DNA of 14,187 bases from JBBSEZ01 sp038239195 (lineage in GTDB: Bacteria; Planctomycetota; Planctomycetia; Gemmatales; Gemmataceae): assembly GCA_038239195.1 (NCBI GenBank), contig JBBSEZ010000262.1, forward strand, positions 1 through 14,187, in the 5' to 3' direction. Below are positions 1-6,876 of this stretch, in pieces. The stretch's first letter is position 1. Every line of letters begins with the position of its first letter. The position numbers and the translations under genes were made by a program. Below the pieces are notes generated by a model. That model did no database searches, was not told where the DNA came from, and was given only the letters and a program-made list of their open reading frames with translations.

Positions 1-826
1 CCTGCTGGAGCGCCCGCGTCACGGGGCCCGGTGCGCCGCTCCCGACCGGCCGGCCGTCCACGCGCACGATCGGCAGCACCTCCGACGTGGTGCCGCTCAG
101 GAACAGTTCGGCCACGCCCGGGAGCTCGTCGCGGTGCAGCATGCGCTCCTGGATCGGCACGCCCAACTTGCCCGCCAGCCGAAACAGGAGGCCGCGCGTG
201 CAGCCAGGCAGGATGTCGGGCCCGTTCGGCGCCGTCACCAGCGCGCCGTCCTTGACGCCGAAGAGGCTGCTGTGCGTCCCCTCCGTCAGGCTACCGTCGG
301 GCAGGTAGAGGAGCGCCTCGGAGCAGCCGGCCTCCTGCGCCGCCTGCATGGCCAGGACGTTGGCGAGAAGGTTGGTCGATTTGACGTCGCAGTGGCCCCA
401 GCGGATGTCGGGCTGAAGCGCCACGCTCGTGCCCACGCGCCGCACCTCGGCCGTGGCGCTGTCGTCGTAGGGCTGCACCCACAGCAGCTCGAACGGCGCC
501 ACGCCGGCCGGGAAGGCGTGGCGCCGCGGGGCGACGCCGCGCGTGACCTGGATGTAGACCATCGCCTCGGGGAACGGGCCTGCGGCGACCGTCTCCTTGG
601 CGCGGGCGCGCATCTGGCGGAGATCGATGCCGTGGATCTGAATGAGCTCCAGGCTGCGCTCGAGCCGGGCGAAGTGGACGTCCTCGAGCCAGAGGCGGCC
701 GCCGTAGACGCGCAGCACCTCGTAGACGGCGTCTCCGAACAGGAAGCCGCGGTCGAGGACGGAGACGCGCACCTCGCTCAGGGGCAGCAGTTGGCCGTGG
801 ACGTTTGCGAGAGGGGCGAGACTCAT
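1..826 (-). CDS. dat: D-amino-acid aminotransferase (class IV PLP), 3' end outside window
   Basis: Visible product is 275 residues from an ATG at 826; the C-terminus (about 10-15 residues by comparison with the roughly 280-residue Bacillus enzyme) lies beyond the left edge. It is a fold-type IV PLP enzyme that exchanges the amino group between D-amino acids and 2-oxo acids, typically D-alanine and D-glutamate for peptidoglycan. Seen: the PLP lysine K149 in CDVKSTNLL, E182 in LTEGTHSSLF, the phosphate-binding LSGTTSEVLP (243-252), and the R-x-H carboxylate trap characteristic of D-amino-acid transaminases at R101/H103 (APRRHAFP). The Tyr usually found in the RGYQFGD-type motif is Phe28 here (RGFLFGD). 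The start overlaps the stop of the upstream histidine kinase gene as ATGA, implying translational coupling. Branched-chain aminotransferase or aminodeoxychorismate lyase are the alternatives; the RxH motif and the close match around K149 favour dat. Confidence 0.8.
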   Translation of the reverse strand, partial: MSLAPLANVHGQLLPLSEVRVSVLDRGFLFGDAVYEVLRVYGGRLWLEDVHFARLERSLELIQIHGIDLRQMRARAKETVAAGPFPEAMVYIQVTRGVAPRRHAFPAGVAPFELLWVQPYDDSATAEVRRVGTSVALQPDIRWGHCDVKSTNLLANVLAMQAAQEAGCSEALLYLPDGSLTEGTHSSLFGVKDGALVTAPNGPDILPGCTRGLLFRLAGKLGVPIQERMLHRDELPGVAELFLSGTTSEVLPIVRVDGRPVGSGAPGPVTRALQQ

Positions 827-1515
827 GAGAGGGCCTCCTGCGGGGCGACCGGCAGCCGGATCGTGAACTTCGTCCCGCGCCCCACCTCGCTCTCGGCGCG
901 GATGCTCCCGCCGTGCGCCTCGACGATCTTGCGCGTCGTCGGCAGCCCCAGCCCCGTGCCGCCCTGCCGCGCCGTGAAGAACGGTTGAAACGCCTTCGCC
1001 AGCACCTCCGGCGTCATGCCCTTGCCCGTGTCGATCAGGCTCAGAGAGACGACGCCCGGCCCCGCGACGGCCTGGATGGTCAGTTCCCCCCCCTGCGGCA
1101 TCGCCTGCTGGGCGTTGAGCAACAGGTTGAGCAGCGCCTGCTTGAACAGGTCGCGGTCCAGCGACGTCACCAGGCCGGGCGGGACGTAACACTTGATCTC
1201 GATGCCGCCCGCGCGGGCCATCGGCCCAAAGAAGTCGAGCATCTCGTCGATCACCTCGGCGAGGTCGGCCGGCGCGCAAACCAGGTTCTGCGCCTGGGCG
1301 AAGCGCAAAAAGTCGTTCGACTTGTCCACCAGGCGCTGACACTCGCCCTGGACGCGCTGCACCCGCTCCAGGGCGCGGCGCTCGCGCTGCGATTGCGGAT
1401 CTTGAAAGTCCTCCGCGAGCAGCTGCAAGTTCAGCCCCAGGGTGCTCAGGTGGTTTTTGATCTCGTGGATGAAGCTGCCGGCCAGTTCGGCAAGCTCGGC
1501 GTACTGTTGGTCCAC
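823..1515 (-). CDS. Sensorless cytoplasmic histidine kinase (NtrB-like core)
   Basis: 230 residues, GTG start at 1515 preceded by GAGGA about 4 nt away. The protein consists of a kinase core only: HisKA dimerisation/phosphoacceptor region with H17 in GSFIHEIKNHLSTL, a long helical hairpin (about 25-80), then HATPase_c with N-box N134 in LLLNAQQAMPQGG, G1 DTGKGM (162-167), F-box FQPFF (177-180) and G2 GGTGLGLP (186-192). There is no signal peptide, membrane segment, PAS or GAF domain, and no response regulator gene is adjacent, so input and output partners must be elsewhere. It overlaps dat by 4 nt (ATGA), suggesting the two are co-translated. It begins only 18 nt after the U-tract of the probable pnp terminator, so its expression depends on readthrough or on a promoter inside the pnp 3' end; I saw no convincing promoter. 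Histidine kinase assignment is secure, its signal is unknown. Confidence 0.88.
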   Translation of the reverse strand: MDQQYAELAELAGSFIHEIKNHLSTLGLNLQLLAEDFQDPQSQRERRALERVQRVQGECQRLVDKSNDFLRFAQAQNLVCAPADLAEVIDEMLDFFGPMARAGGIEIKCYVPPGLVTSLDRDLFKQALLNLLLNAQQAMPQGGELTIQAVAGPGVVSLSLIDTGKGMTPEVLAKAFQPFFTARQGGTGLGLPTTRKIVEAHGGSIRAESEVGRGTKFTIRLPVAPQEALS

Positions 1516-1532
1516 CGCGTCCTCGGCCCAGG

Positions 1533-1598
1533 AAAAACCGTAGGACAGGCGGCGTCCTGTCCGGGGGTGAGCCGGACAGGATGCCGCCTGCCCTACGG
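1533..1598 (-). terminator. Rho-independent-type terminator of pnp; long inverted repeat
   Basis: Two 27-nt arms (1538-1564 and 1572-1598) pair at 25 of 27 positions around a 7-nt loop. On the minus transcript the stem closes with CGG and is followed directly by TTTTTCC (1537-1531), the standard intrinsic terminator layout, 12 nt after the pnp stop. The stem is far longer than an ordinary terminator needs, so this may be a copy of a dispersed intergenic repeat used as a terminator. It also sits immediately before the histidine kinase start. Confidence 0.75.
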
Positions 1599-1610
1599 AA
1601 GACAGGTTCG

Positions 1611-4004
1611 TCAGTCGGCGGGCTCTTCGCTGCGCGGCTGCTCCTCGCGCGGGGCCCGTTCCTCGCGGGGCCGATCCTCGCGCGGGCCGCCTTCGCGGCC
1701 GCGCCCACCACCGTCGCGCGGGCCCCTATCGCCCGGGCCCCGATCGCCCCGGTCGCCCTGGCGCGGCGGCGGACGGTCGCCCTGGCGCGGCGGCGGACGG
1801 TCGCCCTGGCGCGGCGGGCCTTCGCCCTGGCGCGGCGGGCCTTCGCCCTGGCGCGGCGGGCCTTCGCCCTGGCGCGGCGGCGGGGCCGCGCCCGCCCCCG
1901 GCGCCCCCGTGCCCCCGCCCTGCTCGCGCAGCAGCACCTTGCGCGACAGCTTGACGCGGTCGTGCTCGTCGATGGCGATCACCTTGACCTGGAGCCGATC
2001 GCCGACCTTGCACACGTCATCGACCTTGCCGACGTACTTGTCGTCCAGTTCGCTGATGTGGCACAGGCCGTCGCGGCCGGGGATGATCTCGATGAACGCC
2101 CCGAAGTCCTTGATCGAGGTGACGCGCCCGTCGTAGACCTTGCCGACGCGCACCTCCTCCGTCAGCGCTTCCACTCGCAGTTTCGCCGCCTCGGCGCCGG
2201 CCGACTCGGCGTGCGAGATGTAGACCGTGCCGTCGTCCTCGATGTCGATCTTGGCGCCCGTCGCCTCCTGAATGCTCTTGATCATCTTGCCGCCCGGGCC
2301 GATCAAGAGGCCGATCTTCTCCGGGTTGATCTTGACCGTCAACAGCCGCGGGGCGAACGGGCTGGGCTCGTCGCGCGGCTGGCGCAGGGTCGAGAGCATG
2401 GTCCGCAGGATCTCGCGGCGGGCGTCGCGCGCCTGCTCGAGCGTCGCCTTGATGATCGGCTCGTCGATGCCGTCGATCTTCAGGTCGAGCTGGATGCCGG
2501 TGATGCCCAGGCCCGTCCCGGCCACCTTGAAGTCCATGTCGCCGAAGTGGTCCTCGTCGCCCATGATGTCGGTCAGCAGCGTGAACTTCTCGCCTTCCTT
2601 CACCAGGCCGATCGAGATCCCCGCCACCGGGTGCGTGATCGGCACGCCCGCGTCCATCAGCGCCAGCGTCCCGCCGCACACCGACGCCATGCTCGACGAG
2701 CCGTTCGACTCCGTGATGTCGGAGACGACGCGGATCGTGTAGGGGAACTTTTCCACGCTGGGGATGACGGCCTTGAGGGAGCGCTCGGCGAGGGCACCGT
2801 GCCCGATCTCGCGCCGGCCGGGGCCGCGGATCGGCCGGCACTCGCCGACCGAGTAGGGCGGGAAGTTGTAGTCGAGCATGAACTTTTTGCTGAACTCGTC
2901 GCCCAGCCCATCGACGCGCTGCTCGTCGCTGCTAGTGCCCAGCGTCGTCGTGACCAGCGCCTGCGTCTCGCCGCGCTGGAACAGCGCCGAGCCGTGCGTG
3001 CGCGGCAGAATGCCGACCTCGCAGTAGAGCGAGCGCAACTGCTTGTGCCCGCGGCCGTCGATGCGCTTGCCCTGCAAGATCAGGTCGCGCACCACGCGCT
3101 CCTCGAGGGCGGAGAACGCGGCCGACACCTGCCCGGGCGTGTAGGTCGGGGCCTTCCCCTCGGGGAGATACTCCGCGACGATGCGGGCCTTGAGTTCCTT
3201 GATGCGCTCGGCGCGCTCGGCCTTGCCGCCCGTCAACTTGCGCTCGGCGAACTCGCCGGCGAAGCGCTTGTGGACCTCCTCGATGAGCGGATTCACGGGG
3301 ATCGCGGCGGGGGGCGCCTTGGCGCCCAGCCCGGCGACCTGGCGCAATTCCTCGATCATCTCCACGACCTGAACGACCTGCTTGTGGGCGAACAGGATCG
3401 CCTGGAGCATGTTCTCTTCGCTCATCTCGCGAGCAAAGCCTTCGATCATCGTGATGGCCTTGCGGGTGCCGGCGACGATGAGGTCGAGGTCGCTCTCCTC
3501 GAGCTGGCTGTGCGACGGCATGACCACGAACTCGCCCTTGATGCGCCCGACGCGCACCGAGCCCGTCACCTGAAGGAACGGGATGTGCGAGACGTGCAGG
3601 GCCGCGCTGGCGCCGATCAGGGAGAGAACGTCGGGGTCGTTCTCCCGGTCGGCCGAGAGCGTGCTCGCCATGATCTGAATTTCGTTGACGTAGCCGGCGG
3701 GGAAGAGCGGGCGGATGGGCCGGTCGATGAGGCGGGAGGTCAGGATCTCCTTGGTGGTCGGCCTGCCTTCCCGTTTGATGAACCCGCCGGGGAACTTGCC
3801 CGCGGCCGAGGTCTTCTCCCGGTAATCGACGGTCAGCGGGAAGAAGTCCTTGCCGGGGAGGACGCTGCCCTCGACGGCGGCCACGAGGGACATGGTGTCG
3901 CCGTAGCGGACGATCACGGCGCCGTGCGCTTGCTTGGCGATCTTGCCGGTTTCGAGGATGAGGGGAAGGGCACCGAAGGGACGTTCAACGCGACTTGCCT
4001 GCAC
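1611..4004 (-). CDS. pnp: Polyribonucleotide nucleotidyltransferase (PNPase) with long repetitive C-terminal tail
   Basis: Phosphorolytic 3'-5' exoribonuclease that releases nucleoside diphosphates from mRNA. The GTG at 4004 is chosen because AGGAGGA lies 7 nt upstream and the protein then begins like other PNPases; an upstream in-frame start at 4088 would only add leader-derived residues. Length is 797 residues against about 700 usually. Order: RNase PH domain 1 (about 7-140), helical linker, RNase PH domain 2 (about 305-535) with RGPGRREIGHGAL and catalytic D485, D491 and K493 in GDEDHFGDMDFK, KH domain with GLLIGPGGKMI (565-575), S1 domain (about 620-690). After this comes about 105 residues of Pro/Arg/Gly/Asp/Glu, including tandem PPRQGEG and PPPRQGDR units, predicted disordered; this tail accounts for the extra length. 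It follows rpsO in the conserved operon order, with two hairpins in the 171-nt gap. Confidence 0.97.
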   Translation of the reverse strand: MQASRVERPFGALPLILETGKIAKQAHGAVIVRYGDTMSLVAAVEGSVLPGKDFFPLTVDYREKTSAAGKFPGGFIKREGRPTTKEILTSRLIDRPIRPLFPAGYVNEIQIMASTLSADRENDPDVLSLIGASAALHVSHIPFLQVTGSVRVGRIKGEFVVMPSHSQLEESDLDLIVAGTRKAITMIEGFAREMSEENMLQAILFAHKQVVQVVEMIEELRQVAGLGAKAPPAAIPVNPLIEEVHKRFAGEFAERKLTGGKAERAERIKELKARIVAEYLPEGKAPTYTPGQVSAAFSALEERVVRDLILQGKRIDGRGHKQLRSLYCEVGILPRTHGSALFQRGETQALVTTTLGTSSDEQRVDGLGDEFSKKFMLDYNFPPYSVGECRPIRGPGRREIGHGALAERSLKAVIPSVEKFPYTIRVVSDITESNGSSSMASVCGGTLALMDAGVPITHPVAGISIGLVKEGEKFTLLTDIMGDEDHFGDMDFKVAGTGLGITGIQLDLKIDGIDEPIIKATLEQARDARREILRTMLSTLRQPRDEPSPFAPRLLTVKINPEKIGLLIGPGGKMIKSIQEATGAKIDIEDDGTVYISHAESAGAEAAKLRVEALTEEVRVGKVYDGRVTSIKDFGAFIEIIPGRDGLCHISELDDKYVGKVDDVCKVGDRLQVKVIAIDEHDRVKLSRKVLLREQGGGTGAPGAGAAPPPRQGEGPPRQGEGPPRQGEGPPRQGDRPPPRQGDRPPPRQGDRGDRGPGDRGPRDGGGRGREGGPREDRPREERAPREEQPRSEEPAD
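1753..1884 (-). repeat. In-frame tandem repeat encoding the PNPase tail
   Basis: Six consecutive units begin with tcgccctggcgcggcgg on the plus strand: two identical 24-nt units (1753-1776, 1777-1800), three identical 21-nt units (1801-1821, 1822-1842, 1843-1863) and a partial last unit from 1864. Both unit lengths are multiples of three, so gain or loss of a unit keeps pnp in frame. Encoded peptides are PPPRQGDR (8 residues) and PPRQGEG (7 residues). Confidence 0.93.
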
Positions 4005-4020
4005 TGATGATTCCTCCTGT

Positions 4021-4040
4021 GGCACGCGAATTGGCGTGCC
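4021..4040 (-). promoter_or_regulatory. Hairpin next to the pnp ribosome-binding site
   Basis: Perfect 7-bp inverted repeat GGCACGC/GCGTGCC with a 6-nt loop, ending only 3 nt before the pnp Shine-Dalgarno sequence AGGAGGA (4012-4018). No U-tract follows, so it is not a terminator. Its position could make it a control point for pnp translation or mRNA decay; this role is inferred. Confidence 0.5.
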
Positions 4041-4094
4041 TCCAGCAGGAGCCTGCACCGCGAAGGGGACCGGATCGGGACGCACCACCTCGTT

Positions 4095-4130
4095 CTCTCA
4101 TTTCGGGGGAAGGCCCCCGGAAGAAGAGAG
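4095..4130 (-). promoter_or_regulatory. rpsO-pnp intercistronic stem-loop
   Basis: A 6-bp G:C stem (4104-4109 with 4114-4119) closed by a tetraloop, extended outward across a small internal loop by CTCTC/GAGAG pairs (4095-4099 with 4126-4130). On the minus transcript the loop reads CCUU and no U-tract follows. In E. coli the same gap holds the RNase III-cleaved hairpin through which PNPase controls its own mRNA; that this stem has that role is an analogy from position. Confidence 0.5.
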
Positions 4131-4175
4131 CGACGTGGTACGAAGGTTGGCCTGAACGGGTTGAGGCCGAGGGCC

Positions 4176-4445
4176 TTACTTCCGCAGGCCCAAACGGTTG
4201 ATGACGGCCAGGTAGCGGCTGCGATCCTTGTTGCGAAGGTAGGTCAACAAGCCGGACCGCTTGCTCACCATCTTCAGCAGACCGCGCCGGCTGGCGTGGT
4301 CCTTTTTGTGCGTGCGCATGTGCTCGTGCAGCTCGTTGATGCGTGCCGTGAGCAAGGCGATCTGCACCTCGGGCGAGCCCGTATCGGTGGGCTCGCGCCG
4401 GAACTGGTCAATGATTTGCGTCTTGCGGTCCTTGGTGATCGACAT
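4176..4445 (-). CDS. rpsO: 30S ribosomal protein S15
   Basis: 89 residues from the ATG at 4445, exactly the length of E. coli S15. It binds the central domain of 16S rRNA during 30S assembly. Seen: start MSITKDRKTQII, the core TGSPEVQIALLTARINELHEH, HKKDHASRRGLL, and the C-terminal SGLLTYLRNKDRSRYLAVI followed by NRLGLRK. A GGAGGTGA lies about 12 nt upstream of the ATG and AAGGGG is closer, so the ribosome site is slightly unusual; an upstream in-frame ATG at 4487 would add 14 residues foreign to the family. It is the first gene of the rpsO-pnp operon. In E. coli S15 represses its own translation through its leader; I did not identify such a structure here. Confidence 0.97.
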   Translation of the reverse strand: MSITKDRKTQIIDQFRREPTDTGSPEVQIALLTARINELHEHMRTHKKDHASRRGLLKMVSKRSGLLTYLRNKDRSRYLAVINRLGLRK

Positions 4446-4513
4446 CGCGCCCCTTGTCACCTCCGCCTGGTGCTGCTCCTGCCACAAGTTTTCTTACCAT
4501 CTCTACTCTCAGC

Positions 4514-4541
4514 ATGGTATCAGCCGAAAGGGCGATGACAA
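4514..4541 (-). promoter_or_regulatory. Probable sigma-70-type promoter of rpsO-pnp
   Basis: On the minus strand TTGTCA (-35, 4536-4541), 16-nt spacer, TACCAT (-10, 4514-4519) preceded by TG one base upstream (extended -10). It would start transcription near 4507, giving a leader of about 60 nt before rpsO. Planctomycete promoters are poorly characterised, so this rests on consensus likeness and position. Confidence 0.5.
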
Positions 4542-4653
4542 GAGGGAAAAGTTGTTCGTCGCGCCCGAGGCGCCCCGGCCCTCCTCGCGCAGGGGGACAG
4601 AAGGACGGCTTTCGAGGCGTGGGCAAGGGCTGGCCCAACTCGCTGCGCGGTAG

Positions 4654-4682
4654 TTGACCTCACCCGAAGCGCGACTTAGAGT
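4654..4682 (+). promoter_or_regulatory. Probable sigma-70-type promoter of hybrid histidine kinase
   Basis: TTGACC (4654-4659), a 17-nt spacer and TAGAGT (4677-4682) lie about 40 nt before the kinase ATG at 4723. Spacing is optimal and the -35 matches consensus at five of six positions. It diverges from the rpsO promoter, 113 nt away, so both could be influenced by a regulator bound between them; no clear operator was seen. Confidence 0.55.
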
Positions 4683-4722
4683 TTCTCGAGTCTGGCCCGG
4701 TCCGTCGGCGGAGGGGAATGGC

Positions 4723-5919
4723 ATGAACAATACCGGAGTGGCGCCCTCGGATCGCGTCAAGTCCGCCGAGGTGGATGCGAGCACCTCCCAGTCCCGGAAG
4801 CTGGAGGCCATCGGCCGGTTGGCGGGCGGGGTCGCCCACGACTTCAACAACCATTTGACGGTGATCCTCGGCTGCTGCCAGTTGCTGCAAAGCATGCACC
4901 CGGAGGGCACGGAGACCAACGTCCTTGTCGCCGAAGTCGAAAGGGCCGGCGAGCGCGCCGCCGCCCTGACGCGCCAGTTGCTCGCCTTCAGCCGGAAGCA
5001 GGCCATCCAGCTCGTCGTGCTGAACCTGAACGACGTCGTGACCAACCTCGTCACCATGCTGCGCCGGCTCATCAACGAAAGCATCGGCCTGCGGACCGAT
5101 CTCGCCTCGCCCCTGCCCAACGTCCTGGCCGACGCGGGCCAGATCGAGCAAGTCATCATGAACCTGGTGGTCAACGCCCGCGACGCCATGCCCCACGGCG
5201 GAGAACTGCGGGTCGAAACGCGCCAGGTGGTGGTCGAGCGCGCGGGCCGCCGGGAGGAGGAGGGCATCCCCCCCGGGTCCTACGCGACCGTGGTGGTCCG
5301 CGACTCGAGGTGCGGCATGGGCGGGGAGGTGCTGGCGCACCTCTTCGAGCCTTTCTTCACGACGAAGGAGCCGGGAAAGGGCACCGGGTTGGGGCTGGCC
5401 ACGGTCTACGGCATCGTCAAACAGTGCAAGGGCCACATCCGCGTGGCGAGCACCAAGGGCGTGGGGACGCGCTTCCGCATTTATTTCCCGGCGGTCGAGG
5501 GCCCCGTTCGCCAGGAGCCGACCGTTCGCGCGGTCCGGCCGCCTTCCGCGGGCAAGGGGACGATCTTGCTCGCCGAGGACGAACAGTCCGTGCGAAATCT
5601 GGCCAGTCAGGCCCTGCGGACGAGCGGCTATTCTGTCCTGGAGGCCGGGAACGGCAAGGAGGCCCTGGCAGTCGTCGCCCAGTCTGCCGTGGCCCCGGAC
5701 CTCGTCCTGACGGACGTCATCATGCCCCTGCTGAGTGGCCCGCAACTGGTAAGCGAGTTGCTGCCTCGCTACCCGGGCTTGAAAGTGATTTACATGTCCG
5801 GCTACACGGACAGCTATCTCCCGTTCGACGCCGAGCACGACAGCCAGGTGAACCTGCTTCACAAGCCCTTCACCCCGAGCGCGCTGCTCGATACGATCGA
5901 GAAAGCGATGCTTTCTTAG
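4723..5919 (+). CDS. Hybrid histidine kinase with C-terminal receiver domain
   Basis: 398 residues; ATG at 4723 has GGAGGGG 6 nt upstream. A longer frame from a TTG at 4654 is rejected because that codon is part of the likely -35 box. Order: short N-terminus, HisKA with H39 in GGVAHDFNNHLTVILG, HATPase_c with N147/N151 in MNLVVNARDAMPHGG, F-box LFEPFFTTK, G2 GKGTGLGLA (218-226), a Pro-rich linker, then a CheY-like receiver (about 279-398) with E285/D286, phospho-acceptor D331 in LTDVIMP, S359 and K381 in LHKPF. No membrane segment or sensor domain, so it is soluble and probably receives its signal through a partner. The G1 box reads DSRCGM (194-199) where DTGCGM is usual: Arg196 replaces the first conserved glycine. 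There is no DNA-binding output domain. It converges with the FGE-like gene 33 nt beyond its stop; no terminator is evident between them. Confidence 0.92.
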   Translation: MNNTGVAPSDRVKSAEVDASTSQSRKLEAIGRLAGGVAHDFNNHLTVILGCCQLLQSMHPEGTETNVLVAEVERAGERAAALTRQLLAFSRKQAIQLVVLNLNDVVTNLVTMLRRLINESIGLRTDLASPLPNVLADAGQIEQVIMNLVVNARDAMPHGGELRVETRQVVVERAGRREEEGIPPGSYATVVVRDSRCGMGGEVLAHLFEPFFTTKEPGKGTGLGLATVYGIVKQCKGHIRVASTKGVGTRFRIYFPAVEGPVRQEPTVRAVRPPSAGKGTILLAEDEQSVRNLASQALRTSGYSVLEAGNGKEALAVVAQSAVAPDLVLTDVIMPLLSGPQLVSELLPRYPGLKVIYMSGYTDSYLPFDAEHDSQVNLLHKPFTPSALLDTIEKAMLS

Positions 5920-5952
5920 CGGGAACCAGGTCCACCCCCAGCGCCGACGCCG

Positions 5953-6864
5953 TCACTTTGCCGCCACGTCGCACGCGACCCGGAAGCCGATGAAATTGGC
6001 TTGCTGCCCGAGCGAGCCGGAGGCGCGGAATGCGGAGCGACAATTCGCTCCCGGCGACGCGTAACTGCCGCCCCGCTGCACGCGCACGCTGCCCTCCTCG
6101 GGGCCTTGCGGATCTTGCTTGGGGGAGTTGCGGTAATAGTTCGCGTCGTAGAAGTCGGCGCACCACTCCTGCACGTTGCCGTGCATGTCGAACAGCCCCC
6201 AGAGGTTGGCCTTCTTGTACCAGCCGACCGGTTGCGTCCGCTGCAAGCTCGGGCCGCGCAGCCCGTCCGCGTAGGGGGTGTTCCCGTTGAAGTTGGCCTG
6301 GTTCGACGAGAGCGAATTGCCCAGCCCGAACGGCTTGTTCTCGGGCTCCCCCGCCCGGCTGCCGTGTTCCCACTCCGCCTCGGTCGGCAAGCGGTAGGTT
6401 CGTCGCGCCGCCAGCTCCTTGGGGAGGGAGGACAGCGCGGCGCAAAAGTCGTTGGCCTCGGTCCACGACACGCTCTCGACGGGGAACGTCCCGGTGTCCA
6501 GCCCGCGCACGCGGTCGCGGCCTGCCCCGGAGGGCGAGAAGTAGCTGGGGTTGCGGCCGATGACCTTCTCGTACTGCTCCTGGGTGACCTCGAAGGCGCC
6601 CAGGTAGAACGACTGCGCGATCTCCACCTCGTGCTGTGGCCCTTCGTCGATCAGGCGGAGGCGCTCCGTCAGCGGCGAGCCCATCAGGAACTTCCCCGGC
6701 GGAAGGCGCACCAGTTTCATGCCGATCGAGTTGGTTAGCTCGCGGCTGGCCCGGGCCGGAGGCGCGGGCGCAGCGACGAGGGGCGCCAGCGCGAACGGCA
6801 GGCCGGCGCTCGCGACGAGCAGGGCCACGAGGGGAAGCAGATTGCGAGAGGGAGAAGGGCGCAT
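5953..6864 (-). CDS. Exported FGE-like (SUMF1-type) domain protein
   Basis: 303 residues from ATG 6864, with AGGAG 6 nt upstream. Residues 1-32 form a signal peptide (Arg-containing start, hydrophobic stretch 9-31, AAPA cleavage region), so it acts outside the cytoplasm. From about 41 it is one formylglycine-generating-enzyme-like domain: ELTNSIGMKLVRLPPGKFLMGS, FEVTQEQYEKVIGRNPSYF, FPVESVSWTEANDFC, TYRLPTEAEWEHGSRAG, LWGLFDMHGNVQEWC, RVQRGGSYASPGANCRSAFR and GFRVACDV. True FGEs carry two copper-binding cysteines in GGSYxCxxxxC; here the first is Ser270 and only Cys275 remains, so oxidation of sulfatase cysteine is unlikely and a binding or structural role is more probable. Second gene of an operon: its ATG follows the stop of the caspase-FGE gene by 12 nt and its ribosome site lies in that gap. 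Confidence 0.9.
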   Translation of the reverse strand: MRPSPSRNLLPLVALLVASAGLPFALAPLVAAPAPPARASRELTNSIGMKLVRLPPGKFLMGSPLTERLRLIDEGPQHEVEIAQSFYLGAFEVTQEQYEKVIGRNPSYFSPSGAGRDRVRGLDTGTFPVESVSWTEANDFCAALSSLPKELAARRTYRLPTEAEWEHGSRAGEPENKPFGLGNSLSSNQANFNGNTPYADGLRGPSLQRTQPVGWYKKANLWGLFDMHGNVQEWCADFYDANYYRNSPKQDPQGPEEGSVRVQRGGSYASPGANCRSAFRASGSLGQQANFIGFRVACDVAAK

Positions 6865-6876
6865 GAGGGCTCCTCG

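Noticed and set aside
134..988. Open frame on the plus strand across the aminotransferase and kinase genes
   Set aside because: Antisense to dat and the histidine kinase, whose catalytic motifs are unambiguous; composition is typical of a shadow frame.
1753..1884. CRISPR-like regular repeats
   Set aside because: Units are contiguous with no spacers, multiples of three and in frame within pnp; they are coding tandem repeats.
1581..4007. Very long open frame on the plus strand opposite pnp
   Set aside because: It is the antisense shadow of PNPase in G+C-rich DNA: Arg/Ala/Asp-heavy composition, no domain and no ribosome site, while the minus frame matches PNPase throughout.
4654..4722. Upstream TTG start for the hybrid kinase adding 23 residues
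   Set aside because: The TTG is the first half of the likely -35 box and lacks a ribosome site, while the ATG at 4723 has GGAGGGG at good spacing.
5920..5952. Bidirectional terminator between the convergent hybrid kinase and FGE-like genes
   Set aside because: The 33-nt gap has no convincing stem and no U-tract on either strand.
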